Positions 35,213-44,646 of a stretch of 64,000 nucleotides of DNA are shown in pieces; position 1 is the first letter of the stretch, and the number at the start of each line of letters is the position of its first letter. The stretch comes from Propionibacterium sp. oral taxon 192 str. F0372. GTDB lineage: Bacteria; Actinomycetota; Actinomycetes; Propionibacteriales; Propionibacteriaceae. The stretch covers positions 2,240,581-2,304,580 of the forward strand of contig NZ_KE340297.1 in assembly GCF_000413315.1 (NCBI RefSeq), in the 5' to 3' direction. The translations under genes were made by a program, and so were the position numbers. A model generated the notes under the pieces. It did not search any database and had not been told where the DNA came from. It saw only the letters and a list, made by a program, of their open reading frames with translations.

Positions 35213-35641
35213 ATGACGAAACTTTTTCCCGGGAATGGGCGTTTCTTCTTGTCAGACGAGCAATGGCGGGAGTACCTGTCGCCCGAGGAGTTCCACATCC
35301 TGCGTGAGGCCGGGACGGAGGCTCCCTTCACCGGTGAGTACACCGATACCACCACCGACGGGGTCTATTCCTGCCGGGCCTGTGGGCATGAGCTATTCCG
35401 TTCCGAGACGAAATTTGCCTCCCACTGCGGGTGGCCCTCGTTCTTCGCTCCCGTGGCAGAGGAACAGGTCAGGTATCTGGATGATGACTCGATCCCCGGG
35501 CGCCCGAGGGTTGAGGTGCGCTGCGCCAATTGTGATTCTCACCTTGGGCACGTCTTCAAGGGTGAGGGTTATGACACCCCGACGGGTCTGCGGTACTGCA
35601 TGAACTCGGTCTCTCTCACACTGACACCTGACGAAGACTGA
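35213..35641 (+). CDS. msrB: peptide-methionine (R)-S-oxide reductase
   Basis: A 142-residue MsrB that repairs oxidised methionine. It has the two zinc CxxC pairs (CRACG, CANCD), the substrate-site HCGWPSF, and the catalytic Cys in RYCMNSVSL near residue 130. ATG 35213 has AAAGGAG 5 bases upstream (35201-35207). It is a single-domain enzyme with no MsrA fusion. It stands alone between the ppk2 remnant and the DUF3000 gene. Confidence 0.94.
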   Translation: MTKLFPGNGRFFLSDEQWREYLSPEEFHILREAGTEAPFTGEYTDTTTDGVYSCRACGHELFRSETKFASHCGWPSFFAPVAEEQVRYLDDDSIPGRPRVEVRCANCDSHLGHVFKGEGYDTPTGLRYCMNSVSLTLTPDED

Positions 35642-35683
35642 TTCCGACCGGCGCGCCACTGCGGATTCCTCGCTCGGAGGCCA

Positions 35684-35689
35684 TATGCT
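35684..35689 (+). promoter_or_regulatory. leaderless -10 element, TATGCT, for DUF3000-rnd
   Basis: TATGCT is followed by 6 bases and GTG 35696. No ribosome binding site is present. Confidence 0.45.
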
Positions 35690-35695
35690 CAAAGT

Positions 35696-36286
35696 GTGGT
35701 TTCTGAGCTGGGAAGTCTTGTGGGACGAGGTCGTTTCGACGATCTCGTGTCCGTCGTCGAGAACTTCGGCTGGCGCAAGGAACTGTCGGTGGAGAGGATT
35801 CCCGCACCCCAGAGGATCGCCCCCCATTCCGTGGCCATCGAGGCAGATGTCATCATCAACAAGAACCAGGAACTGGGCACCGGTCGGTTGATCATCCTGC
35901 ATGATCCCGCAGGCAATTCTTCGTGGAGTGGCACCCACCGATGTGTCTCCTTCGCCAGGGCGGATGTGGAGGTGGAAATGGTCACCGATCCTCTGCTTGC
36001 CGAAGTGGGGTGGACATGGTTGATCGGCTCTCTCGAGCACGCGGGAGCTGATCACCACGACGTATCGGGGACGGTCACCGCCGTGTCGTCTCGATGTTTC
36101 GGTGACTTGTCCGGGGAACCCGACCGGGCCGAGGTCGAGATCCGCGCATCCTGGACACCGGAGGTCACCGAACCCGAGGACATCGCATCCCATCTGCGAG
36201 CTTGGCAGAACCTGCTGTGCACCACCACCGGCCTGCCTCAGCTTCCCGAGGGCGTTGTTCCTCTGACTAGCAGAATTGCTCGCTGA
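35696..36286 (+). CDS. DUF3000 family protein
   Basis: A 196-residue actinobacterial protein of unknown function, found directly before ribonuclease D genes. Conserved-looking blocks are RIAPHSVAIEADV, GRLIILHDPAGN..W.GTHRCVSFARADVE and EVGWTWLIGSLEHAGA. It contains no signal peptide or membrane span. The stop codon is immediately followed by the rnd ATG, so the two are translationally coupled, hinting at a role in RNA processing that has not been shown. Confidence 0.82.
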   Translation: MVSELGSLVGRGRFDDLVSVVENFGWRKELSVERIPAPQRIAPHSVAIEADVIINKNQELGTGRLIILHDPAGNSSWSGTHRCVSFARADVEVEMVTDPLLAEVGWTWLIGSLEHAGADHHDVSGTVTAVSSRCFGDLSGEPDRAEVEIRASWTPEVTEPEDIASHLRAWQNLLCTTTGLPQLPEGVVPLTSRIAR

Positions 36287-37537
36287 ATGACGGTCGACGC
36301 GGCCTCTGGACTGCCGACGCTGACCAAACCGGCCGACGGCGTTCCCGATGTCACCGATAATCCACACACTTGGCGGGTAACCCTCAACGAATTAGCGAAT
36401 GGGTCGGGCCCGATCGCGATTGATGTCGAACGTGCTCAGGGATACCGGTACTTGAGCAAGGCCTATCTGCTCCAGTTGAAGCGTCACGGTGCGGGAATCC
36501 ACCTCGTTGATCCAGTGGCCTTAGAGGGTCCCGGTGAAGCGGTGGCCGATCTCACTGAGCTACAGGAGATCATCGGTGACCAGGAATGGATCCTCCACGC
36601 TGCCACCCAAGACTTGCCGAATCTGGTCGAGCTCGGGTTGCGGCCTAGCAAACTCTTCGACACCGAGTTGGCCGGTCGCCTGCTGGGGCTGGAACGAGTC
36701 GGTTTGGGCTCCATGGTGGAGGCCTATTGTGGGGTTCATTTGCTGAAGGAGCATTCGGCTGTTGATTGGTCGAGGCGTCCGATGCCCGAGGATTGGTTGG
36801 CCTATGCCGCTCTCGACGTCGAGTTGCTTCATGAACTGCGTGATCACCTGCTCACTGAACTCATTAATACGGGCAAACAGCGTTGGGCACGCGAAGAGTT
36901 CGACCATCTGTGCCGTTGTGCGCTCACCGAACGTCCGGCGCGGCCTGATCCATGGCGCAAGACCTCGGGATGTCACCAGGTGAGGTCCCGACGCGGATTG
37001 GCCTTGGTGAAGCAGCTGTGGACGGTGCGGGAACGGATAGCCGAACGAACCGACACCGCTCACGGAAAAATCCTGCACGACAAGGCCATCACCGAACTTG
37101 CGTCCATGATCACCCGTTCCCATCCGGAAGTTCCCGGTGTCGCCGCCCTGCGGCGCATTGATGGGTTCAAGCGGCGCCGAGCCAGAGCCAATGAACAGGC
37201 GTGGCTTGAGGCCATGGACGAAGTGGCAGATATGCCGGAGGCCGATCTGCCACCGATGAAGCGACCTTCCGAGGGCGTTCCGATGCCGCGCAACTGGGAG
37301 CGATTACGTCCCGAGGCCCATCAACGCTGGGAGGCGGTGCGTCCCGCGATTGTCACCCTGGCCGAGGAACTGCGCCTGCCCGTGGAGAACCTGATCTCCC
37401 CGGATTCGCTGCGCCAAGTGCTATGGGCCCCGGAGAGTACCGAGGATGCAGGGATTGCGACTCAACTCGAGGGTCTTGATGTGCGCGCCTGGCAGCGGGA
37501 ACTGGTGGTTCCGATCATCCTGGCCGGCATCTCCTGA
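36287..37537 (+). CDS. rnd: ribonuclease D-like 3'-5' exonuclease with HRDC domain
   Basis: A 416-residue DEDDy exonuclease that trims structured RNA 3' ends. Exo I has IAIDVERAQGYRY (Asp and Glu metal ligands), Exo II HAATQDLPNL, and Exo III YAALDVELLHEL (Tyr and Asp). An HRDC domain follows at about residues 220-300, then a second helical C-terminal region. The first Exo motif reads DVER where many have DTEA/DTE; the two acidic ligands are kept. In actinobacteria the order DUF3000-rnd-dxs is common; here dxs is convergent at 37570. Confidence 0.9.
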   Translation: MTVDAASGLPTLTKPADGVPDVTDNPHTWRVTLNELANGSGPIAIDVERAQGYRYLSKAYLLQLKRHGAGIHLVDPVALEGPGEAVADLTELQEIIGDQEWILHAATQDLPNLVELGLRPSKLFDTELAGRLLGLERVGLGSMVEAYCGVHLLKEHSAVDWSRRPMPEDWLAYAALDVELLHELRDHLLTELINTGKQRWAREEFDHLCRCALTERPARPDPWRKTSGCHQVRSRRGLALVKQLWTVRERIAERTDTAHGKILHDKAITELASMITRSHPEVPGVAALRRIDGFKRRRARANEQAWLEAMDEVADMPEADLPPMKRPSEGVPMPRNWERLRPEAHQRWEAVRPAIVTLAEELRLPVENLISPDSLRQVLWAPESTEDAGIATQLEGLDVRAWQRELVVPIILAGIS

Positions 37538-37569
37538 AGTGGTGTGAGTGGTATCTGTGCCCTTCGATG

Positions 37570-39450
37570 CTAGCCGAGTTCTCTCGCACTCGCTGTGGTG
37601 AGGATCTGCTCCGCGATAGTTCTGGCATCCAGGCCGATTTCGGCGAGCACTTCGGCGCGGGTGGCAGCTGGCAGATACCGCGAAGGAATGCCAAATTGTC
37701 TGGTAGGCGTGTTGATTCCGGCTTCGTCCATCGCGATCCGCAGCTGGGACCCCAGCCCACCGACCACGAGATTGTCCTCAATGCTAACCACCAGTCGTGG
37801 GCCGCTAGTCATGGAAACCAGCGCAGGATTGACCGGCAACCCCCACACCGGGTCAACCACCATCGTCGGGATATCACGCCCTTCCAAGATCTGGGCAACT
37901 GAAAGAGCCGTCGAGCACATCGCGCCCCAGGCTACGACCAACACCTGTGGATCTGTTGCATCCCAGATTATTTCGTTGCCTCCCTCGGTGCGGATCTCAG
38001 GGATCGGTGCAGGCAGCGGATCCTTCGAATAACGAATGACGGTGGGGGCATCATTGATGCTCACCGCATTTTCCAACGCCTCGGCTAGCCGCTGCTCGTC
38101 GCGTGGGCTGGCCAAGTGAATACCTGGCACGATTCCGATCAACGAAACGTCCCAAACACCGTTGTGGGAGGGACCGTCAGGACCGGTAACCCCGGCCCGA
38201 TCAAGGACGAAGCTCACCCCAAGCTGGTGCATTCCGACATCCAGCAGTAGCTGATCGAAGGCTCGATTGAGGAACGTCGAGTAGACCGCGACTATCGGGT
38301 GCAGACCTGCCGCGGCCATTCCGGCAGCCGATGCGACGGCGTGCTGTTCGGCGATGCCGACGTCGAAAACCCGCTCGGGATATCTGTGGGCAAACTCCCC
38401 CAAGCCCACCGGATGCAGCATGGCTGCAGTGATCGCGACGACCTCGGGATGTGCTTCCGCTATGTCCACCAAGTGCCGGGAGAAGGCCTTGGTCCAAGTA
38501 GTGGCGGTGGAATTTGATAAAGGTCGTCCGGTGCGGGCATCGATCCGCCCGACAGCATGGAAATGATCCGCCTGGTCGGCTTCGGCGGCCTCGTAGCCAT
38601 GGCCCTTCCGAGTGACGGCGTGCACGATAACCGGGCCACCGTATTTCTTTGCTTGCCCCAATGCCTCGACCATCATCTGCACGTCATGCCCGTCGACTGG
38701 GCCGAGGTACTTGATGCCCAAATCACCGAAAAGTTCCTGGCGGGCGAGAACATCTTTGATTCCGACTTTCATACCGTGCAGCAGATCATAGGCCTGCTGG
38801 CCGAAGGGAGCCCGCTTGACTTGATGCTTGAGATTGTCCAAGGCGAGTTCGTAGCGGGGATCGGAGCGGATGGCAGATAGCCTGCGCGACAGCCCGCCCA
38901 CCGTGTGCGCATAGGAACGACCGTTGTCATTGACCAGGATAACGATCGGCAGGTCGTCATCGACAGCGATATTGTTGAGTGATTCCCAGGCCATCCCCCC
39001 GGTGAGAGCTCCGTCACCGATGACCGCGATGACCACCCGGTCGTTCTCTCCACGTAACCGGAACCCACGGGCTATTCCCTCGGCCCAGGACAGCGAGGTC
39101 GTAGCGTGCGAGTTCTCCATCCAATCATGCTCGGATTCGGCCCTGGACGGGTAACCTGATAGGCCATCTTTCTGGCGCAGAGTATCGAAGCGATTGGCGC
39201 GGCCGGTCAGGATCTTGTGCACGTAGGACTGGTGCCCGGTATCGAAGATGATCGGATCGTGTGGGGAATCGAAGACCATGTGCAGGGCCATGGTGAGTTC
39301 CACCACACCAAGATTAGGTCCCAGATGCCCGCCAGTGTTGCTGACGTTGTCAACCAGGAATGCCCTGATCTCGGCTGCCAACTCGGGTAGCAGTTCGCGA
39401 TCCACCTTCCGCAGATCGGCTGGTTGGTTGATCGTCTCCAGCAAGGACAT
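37570..39450 (-). CDS. dxs: 1-deoxy-D-xylulose-5-phosphate synthase
   Basis: A 626-residue thiamin-diphosphate enzyme for the first step of the MEP isoprenoid pathway (pyruvate plus glyceraldehyde-3-phosphate). The N-terminal domain has HLGPNLGVVELT and the GDGALTGGMAWESLNN cofactor-binding motif. The central domain has DVGIAEQHAVASAAG with the catalytic Glu, and the C-terminal transketolase domain follows. Start ATG 39450 lies 7 bases after TAGGCT and has no ribosome binding site; the longer open frame upstream is not protein-like. Confidence 0.95.
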   Translation of the reverse strand: MSLLETINQPADLRKVDRELLPELAAEIRAFLVDNVSNTGGHLGPNLGVVELTMALHMVFDSPHDPIIFDTGHQSYVHKILTGRANRFDTLRQKDGLSGYPSRAESEHDWMENSHATTSLSWAEGIARGFRLRGENDRVVIAVIGDGALTGGMAWESLNNIAVDDDLPIVILVNDNGRSYAHTVGGLSRRLSAIRSDPRYELALDNLKHQVKRAPFGQQAYDLLHGMKVGIKDVLARQELFGDLGIKYLGPVDGHDVQMMVEALGQAKKYGGPVIVHAVTRKGHGYEAAEADQADHFHAVGRIDARTGRPLSNSTATTWTKAFSRHLVDIAEAHPEVVAITAAMLHPVGLGEFAHRYPERVFDVGIAEQHAVASAAGMAAAGLHPIVAVYSTFLNRAFDQLLLDVGMHQLGVSFVLDRAGVTGPDGPSHNGVWDVSLIGIVPGIHLASPRDEQRLAEALENAVSINDAPTVIRYSKDPLPAPIPEIRTEGGNEIIWDATDPQVLVVAWGAMCSTALSVAQILEGRDIPTMVVDPVWGLPVNPALVSMTSGPRLVVSIEDNLVVGGLGSQLRIAMDEAGINTPTRQFGIPSRYLPAATRAEVLAEIGLDARTIAEQILTTASARELG

Positions 39451-39457
39451 GCCCACA

Positions 39458-39463
39458 AGCCTA
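39458..39463 (-). promoter_or_regulatory. leaderless -10 element, TAGGCT, for dxs
   Basis: On the minus strand TAGGCT is followed by 7 bases and ATG 39450, the same hexamer and spacing as at the Hsp70-like gene. Confidence 0.5.
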
Positions 39464-39703
39464 TCTGGTATCGCGGGTGCTGGCAGCACCGATATACCCG
39501 GTCGGGGATGGTGGCCAGCCAGATCAGGCTCACGAGTGCAATCCCCAGCGTCGGTCCACGCATCCCGTGTCGTGCGTTGATTCTTGCAGCCGAGCACCAG
39601 CTCTGCTGTCGTTGCACGACACCAACAGATCACTGACTGTTGAAACGCTTGCGGAGTGCGTATGGTGGACTTGTCCATGGACGCGAGGTGGTCAGGGGAT
39701 CTG

Positions 39704-39988
39704 ATGAGCGATGTCTTCAGCATCTTCATGCCGGGTGCTGCGCACTGGGAAAAGGTGAAACAGGTCGAGAAAATGCTCCTCATCGACGCTGAGCAGGGTG
39801 GCGAGGGGCCGAAGCCCGTAGATCTGGATAACGGGTTCTTCGTACTCACCGACCGCACCGGAACCGCGACGCAGACCTCCACCGATATCGGCAATCCGAA
39901 CCGGGTGCGCTCGACCACCGAGGTGGAAACCGATTCGCACACCGCTGCCGACGACCTGGGAGCCCTGCCGATCATCGACCAGCAGTAA
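39704..39988 (+). CDS. small protein of unknown function
   Basis: A 94-residue protein beginning SDVFSIFMPGAAHWEKVKQVEKMLLIDAEQ and ending in an acidic, Thr-rich tail. The start, with a short hydrophobic FSIFMPG followed by an amphipathic helix, resembles short actinobacterial hypothetical proteins with a pattern FMPGxRHW, but I cannot name a family with certainty. ATG 39704 is preceded by CAGGGGAT; an upstream ATG at 39677 is possible. It is convergent with acnA. Confidence 0.5.
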   Translation: MSDVFSIFMPGAAHWEKVKQVEKMLLIDAEQGGEGPKPVDLDNGFFVLTDRTGTATQTSTDIGNPNRVRSTTEVETDSHTAADDLGALPIIDQQ

Positions 39989-40048
39989 GCCAACAGGACG
40001 ACGGAGGCAGATGGGCTTCAGCTTGCCAGTTCCGTCATTAAATGCCAG

Positions 40049-42724
40049 TCAGGCGTTTTTCAGGCTGCGCAGCACGTACTGCATAATGCCGCCGTTGAGG
40101 TAGTAGCTGCGCTCTCCAGGAGTGTCGATGCGGACGATGGCCTCGAAGGTGGTCACCTTTCCCTCAGGAGATGTCGCGATGACGCTCAACGTCTTGGGTG
40201 TCACCTCCTGGTTGAGCCGGGTGATCCCGACGATGTCGAAGATCTCCTCACCGCTCAGTCCCAGGGTGTCGGCGTCTTGGCCTTGCGGGAACTGCAGGGG
40301 CAGCACGCCCATGCCGATCAGATTCGATCGGTGGATGCGCTCGTAGGATGCGGCGATGACTGCCTTGACCCCCAACAACATGGTGCCCTTGGCGGCCCAG
40401 TCACGCGAGGAACCCGAGCCATACTCCCTGCCTGCCAGGATCACCAGCGGTACCCCGGCCTCCCGGTACTTCTCGGACGCCTCATAAACGGTGGTCACCG
40501 GCCCGCCATCGGTGGTGAAATCCCTGGTGAAACCACCCTCGGTTCCGGGCGCGATCTGATTGCGCAGGCGGATATTCGCGAAGGTCCCCCGGATCATCAC
40601 CTCATGGTTACCGCGGCGGGAGCCGTAGGAGTTGAAATCCTTGCGATCTACCCCGTGCTCGGTCAGGTAGCGGCCTGCTGGCGAATCTTCCTTGATCACC
40701 CCAGCCGGGGAGATGTGGTCGGTGGTCACCGAATTCCCCAGTTTGAGCAGCACCCGGGCGCCCGTGATGTTGGTGACTGGTGCGGGGCGCTGGGGCATCG
40801 CATCAAAATAGGGCACCTTGCGCACATAGGTGGAATCTTCGTCCCATTCAAAGATGTTGCCCGCCGGGGTGGGCAGGCTACGCCATCGCTCGTCACCGGT
40901 GAACACGTCAGCATAGGAATCCGCGTACATCCTCGCATTGATGGCCGATCCGATAACCTCCTCGATCTCGGTGGGGGTGGGCCAGATATCGGCCAAGAAA
41001 ACCTCTTCTCCCCCGGCACCGGTGCCAATTGGGTCGGTGGTGATATCGATGTCCATGGTTCCTGCGATGGCATAAGCAACAACCAGCGGCGGTGATGCCA
41101 AGTAATTCATCTTCACATCGGGGTTGATTCGCCCCTCGAAGTTGCGATTGCCTGACAGCACCGAAGTGACGACGATCCCGTTGGTGTTGGCAGCGGTGGA
41201 CACCTCGGGAATCAGCGGACCAGAATTTCCGATGCAGGTGGTGCATCCGTAGCCGACGGTATCGAAGTCCAACTCTTCGAGGTACTTGTTGAGGCCCGAT
41301 TCGCGTAGATAGGAGGTAACTACCTGGGAGCCCGGAGCCAGTGTGGTCTTCACCCACGGCGCCCGCTTGAGACCCTTCTCAACGGCCTTCTTGGCCACCA
41401 GTCCGGCGGCCACCATGACCGAGGGATTGGATGTGTTGGTGCATGAAGTGATCGCGGCCACACCCACCAGACCATCGGCCAGTTCGACCGATTGCCCATC
41501 GATGGTGGTCAGAACCGAAGCGCCGGGTGCGGCCGACTGGACGGGTAACGCTTCAGCGAAGGCCTGCTTGGCTGCGGACAGCGCGATTCGGTCCTGGGGA
41601 CGTTTCGGTCCAGCGATTGATGGGACTACCTCGCCAAGATCCAGTTCTAGATATTCCGAGTACTCGGGGGTGGCGGAAGGATCGAACCAAAGTGCCTGAG
41701 CCTTGGCATAGGCCTCGACGAGTGCCACTTGGGTTTCGTCACGCCCGGTCAGTCTCAGATAGTCGAGGGTCTGGTCATCGATCGGGAAGACTGCAATGGT
41801 GGAGCCATACTCCGGGCTCATATTTCCGATAGTTGCCCGATTGGCCAGCGGGATCGCTGATACACCGGGCCCGTGAAATTCAACGAATTTTCCGACGACG
41901 CCGTGGGCACGCAGCCTGTCAGTGATGGTGAGTACCAAGTCGGTGGCTGTCGCCCCCTGGGGCAGTTGCCCGGTAAGTTTAAAACCGACGACTCGCGGGA
42001 TGAGCATAGAAACGGGCTGGCCCAGCATGGATGCCTCCGCCTCAATACCACCCACTCCCCAGCCGACCACGCCCAGACCGTTGACCATAGTGGTGTGTGA
42101 GTCGGTACCAACACAGGTATCTGGGTATGCAGTCAGTTCACCGTCGTCAGTCATGCGCGAGAAGACGACCCGTGCTAAGTGTTCGATGTTGACCTGGTGA
42201 ACTATACCGGTGCCCGGGGGAACCACCTTGAAGTCGTTGAAAGTATTCTGGCCCCATCGCAGGAACTGGTAGCGCTCGCGGTTGCGTTCGTACTCGATGT
42301 CTGTATTGGTACGAAGTGCTGCCGGGGTACCGAAGGCCTCTGCGATCACTGAATGATCGATGACCATTTCCGCAGGCGATAGCGGATTGATTCGCGCGGG
42401 GTCTCCCCCGAGTTCGGCCATTGCCTCACGCATGGTGGCCAAGTCGACGATACAGGGCACACCGGTGAAATCCTGCATGATCACCCGCGCTGGGGTGAAC
42501 TGAATCTCATGATCGGGCTCGGCATCGGCTACCCAGTTGCCCAGGAAGGTGATGTCCTCATGGGTGATGTTGGCTCCGTCCTCGGTGCGCAGGAGGTTCT
42601 CCAGGAGAACCTTCAGCGAGTACGGCAGGCGCTCATGCCCAGGCACCGCATCGATTCGATAGTAGGTGTAGAAGGTCCCGTTGACCTCGAGAACGTCCTT
42701 TGCCCCAAAACTGTCGATACTCAC
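40049..42724 (-). CDS. acnA: aconitate hydratase A
   Basis: An 891-residue AcnA/IRP-type aconitase interconverting citrate and isocitrate. The [4Fe-4S] ligands are in SCTNTSNP (near residue 425) and [12 protein letters not shown] (near 495). Active-site blocks include [24 protein letters not shown] and the late [19 protein letters not shown] 42724 has GGGAG about 8 bases upstream. In other actinobacteria a TetR regulator AcnR often follows; none is present here. The gene is monocistronic with 443 bases upstream. Confidence 0.95.
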   Translation of the reverse strand: MSIDSFGAKDVLEVNGTFYTYYRIDAVPGHERLPYSLKVLLENLLRTEDGANITHEDITFLGNWVADAEPDHEIQFTPARVIMQDFTGVPCIVDLATMREAMAELGGDPARINPLSPAEMVIDHSVIAEAFGTPAALRTNTDIEYERNRERYQFLRWGQNTFNDFKVVPPGTGIVHQVNIEHLARVVFSRMTDDGELTAYPDTCVGTDSHTTMVNGLGVVGWGVGGIEAEASMLGQPVSMLIPRVVGFKLTGQLPQGATATDLVLTITDRLRAHGVVGKFVEFHGPGVSAIPLANRATIGNMSPEYGSTIAVFPIDDQTLDYLRLTGRDETQVALVEAYAKAQALWFDPSATPEYSEYLELDLGEVVPSIAGPKRPQDRIALSAAKQAFAEALPVQSAAPGASVLTTIDGQSVELADGLVGVAAITSCTNTSNPSVMVAAGLVAKKAVEKGLKRAPWVKTTLAPGSQVVTSYLRESGLNKYLEELDFDTVGYGCTTCIGNSGPLIPEVSTAANTNGIVVTSVLSGNRNFEGRINPDVKMNYLASPPLVVAYAIAGTMDIDITTDPIGTGAGGEEVFLADIWPTPTEIEEVIGSAINARMYADSYADVFTGDERWRSLPTPAGNIFEWDEDSTYVRKVPYFDAMPQRPAPVTNITGARVLLKLGNSVTTDHISPAGVIKEDSPAGRYLTEHGVDRKDFNSYGSRRGNHEVMIRGTFANIRLRNQIAPGTEGGFTRDFTTDGGPVTTVYEASEKYREAGVPLVILAGREYGSGSSRDWAAKGTMLLGVKAVIAASYERIHRSNLIGMGVLPLQFPQGQDADTLGLSGEEIFDIVGITRLNQEVTPKTLSVIATSPEGKVTTFEAIVRIDTPGERSYYLNGGIMQYVLRSLKNA

Positions 42725-43167
42725 TCAGACTCCCGTCGATATTGTCTTGACATCAAACTATCATTGGTTCGGCCTGTACCCCATTACTTCGGGAGAAGGT
42801 GTGCCTGAGTGCATCGCACTCATACCAAGGTCTCGGCCTGGCGGAGTACGGGCAGCGTAAGACATATCGATAGATAGCACATCCCTGAGAAGCCCGGGAA
42901 AGCCGAAGACTTCGTGGTGTGTGTTACTTCGGAACGCCAATCGGCAAGATGTTGTACCGCATCACAGCAGACCAGCCGCTGCTGACACAGGCGTCCACCT
43001 CAACGGGACCCAAGATCTGTGGCCGCAGAAACTGCTGCGCATCAAGATCGTGGATGCTGCAAGCTCCTGCGCCCCTCCCGATGTTCCCTGATCCCTGCCC
43101 CCGGTTCACCCCGGATCTGGGGTGTATATCGGTTGGTCGTCCTTCTGATCCCGGATAACGTCAGTAC
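42725..43167. other. intergenic region upstream of acnA
   Basis: 443 bases with no gene I can support, between divergent acnA and the DUF4342-like gene. A small hairpin CACCCC/GGGGTG with a 6-base loop lies near 43107-43124. A 61-codon minus-strand frame at 42924-43109 has a protein-like composition but no family or start signal. The acnA promoter must be here. Confidence 0.45.
43156..43161 (+). promoter_or_regulatory. possible leaderless -10 element, TAACGT, for the DUF4342-like gene
   Basis: TAACGT is followed by 6 bases and ATG 43168. It is the weakest match of the series. Confidence 0.3.
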
Positions 43168-43455
43168 ATGGTCAACGACAGCTTTCAATCCGACAGTGGC
43201 GAATACCGCTCCCCTAAAGGTGGCCAGAACTTCAACTCGGCGATGAAACAGTTCTTGGTGACGGGCAAGACCAACAAGCAGATGGTTCTGCGGGACAACA
43301 ACGGCAAGGAACTGTTCGACATCCCCATCACGTGGGGCGTCGCAGCGGGTGTTGTGGGGTTCATCGTAGCCCCTGCCATCACCTGTCTCGCCGTCGTGGC
43401 GGGTTACCTCATGAAGTGGCGTATCACGACCTATGACAAGAACTACAAGAACTAA
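43168..43455 (+). CDS. DUF4342-like small membrane protein
   Basis: A 95-residue protein: a polar N-terminal third, then LVTGKTNKQMVLRDNNGKELFDIPITWGVAAGVVGFIVAPAITCLAVVAGYLMKW, with one or two membrane segments and a basic tail. The pattern of a beta hairpin (VLRDNNGKELFDIPI) followed by a hydrophobic hairpin is that of DUF4342 proteins, whose role is unknown. It ends 1 base from a convergent small gene. Confidence 0.6.
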   Translation: MVNDSFQSDSGEYRSPKGGQNFNSAMKQFLVTGKTNKQMVLRDNNGKELFDIPITWGVAAGVVGFIVAPAITCLAVVAGYLMKWRITTYDKNYKN

Positions 43456-43456
43456 T

Positions 43457-43657
43457 CTACGGCTTCTTGTCGTTCCTTTCGTGCCGGTTACGGGTGCGCT
43501 TCAACTGCTCGGCATACAGTTCGCGTAGTTCGGGGTCATCCATCACCAGGTAGACCAGCCCGCAGTTGTGCGGGCCGTCGGCTCCGGGCTGGCACAGCGA
43601 ACAAGGGTCGCCCGGACGCAGCGGACAGCGAGCAGCAGACGGCTTCTTGTGCTTCAT
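43457..43657 (-). CDS. small Cys-containing actinobacterial protein
   Basis: A 66-residue protein with ARCPLRPGDPCSLCQPGADGPHNCGLVYLVMDDPELRELYAEQL. The pattern CPxRPGxPC.LC.PGA.GP..CGLVYLVM.DPELR recurs in small hypothetical proteins of actinobacteria; four Cys suggest metal binding. The function is unknown. The start is uncertain: ATG 43657 begins just before the conserved part, whereas ATG 43705 would add 16 residues, and neither has a clear ribosome binding site. Confidence 0.6.
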   Translation of the reverse strand: MKHKKPSAARCPLRPGDPCSLCQPGADGPHNCGLVYLVMDDPELRELYAEQLKRTRNRHERNDKKP

Positions 43658-43726
43658 GATGCGTCGAACAATACGCCCACATGCGTGACGAGGACACTGG
43701 TTCACCCACCGACGGTCCTCGTCACA

Positions 43727-44518
43727 TCATTTGGTCCCCATCAACAGCCCCGATCCGCTCAGCAGCAGTGTGTGCGCCTCACATCGGCTCATGAACGTCC
43801 CATCAGTGGTGTCGGTGAACTTCACCTGTGCACAGCCTGCCTTCCTCAGCCTGTCCACCAGCACATCAGGGTCTCCGTACTTGGATACCGAGAAGATGTC
43901 ATGGATCACGAAGGTCCCGCCTTTTCGCAGCACCCGCAGGGTTTCCAGGATGATTATCAGCCGGTCATTGGCGGGGATGTTGTGGTAGCAATAGTTGCTT
44001 GTCACCGCGTCGAATGATTCATCGTCAAAGGGCAGTTTCCGGGCGTCTCCCCGCAGGAAACTAGTTCGCGCTGAGACCCCCTCAGCCTGGGCGTTATGCT
44101 CACACAGCGCTTGACTGAAGGATGCGTACTCGGCGCCCCATCTGTCTATCCCCATCACTTGGGCCCCGGGGTTGCGCTTGGCACAGGCGATGGACAGCGC
44201 GCCACTACCACAACCGACATCAAGGATCTTACCGCCAGCACCGGTCTCCACTCGAGCCGACACCCCTTCGATGATCCGCTTGGCCAGTTGCCATTTCCCG
44301 GTCCAAGAAAAGGCATTGTACATTCGCACCAGAACCACCACTGCAAACAGAAGAACTACTAGCAGCAGGATCAACGAACCGAACAGGATCTTCCCCACCG
44401 CGCCGGTCGCGACACCGGCTGCCGATACACCCACCAGCAGCACAGTAATGGCTAAAGCTCCGGTACCCACGCCGATGATCATTCCCGTAGGAACCCAGTT
44501 CTTGTATTCAGCCTCCAT
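43727..44518 (-). CDS. membrane-anchored class I SAM-dependent methyltransferase
   Basis: A 263-residue protein. Two membrane helices fill the first 70 residues (MIIGVGTGALAITVLLVGVSA and ILFGSLILLLVVLLFAVVVLV). A cytoplasmic methyltransferase domain follows: motif I ILDVGCGSGALSIACAKR near residue 98, GDARKLPFDDESFDAVTSNYCYHNIP, then VLRKGGTFVIHDIF. Similar anchored enzymes are seen in Firmicutes and actinobacteria. The substrate is unknown; a lipid or membrane-associated acceptor would fit the anchor. ATG 44518 has GGAGATGA 4 bases upstream. A single-gene unit. Confidence 0.8.
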   Translation of the reverse strand: MEAEYKNWVPTGMIIGVGTGALAITVLLVGVSAAGVATGAVGKILFGSLILLLVVLLFAVVVLVRMYNAFSWTGKWQLAKRIIEGVSARVETGAGGKILDVGCGSGALSIACAKRNPGAQVMGIDRWGAEYASFSQALCEHNAQAEGVSARTSFLRGDARKLPFDDESFDAVTSNYCYHNIPANDRLIIILETLRVLRKGGTFVIHDIFSVSKYGDPDVLVDRLRKAGCAQVKFTDTTDGTFMSRCEAHTLLLSGSGLLMGTK

Positions 44519-44646
44519 GGCTCATCTCCACTCAGATCTTCAGCCGACAATGGTGAAACGGTCATCAGTCATTCTGTGAACCAGGCGGTTCCTGACCCAT
44601 CCTGCTCGGTTGGCGCCTGCTCGTCTAGGGTCCTCGGGATGAGTCC

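Noticed and set aside
42924-43109. 61-codon minus-strand open frame upstream of acnA
   Set aside because: The composition is protein-like, but there is no ribosome binding site, promoter geometry or recognisable family.
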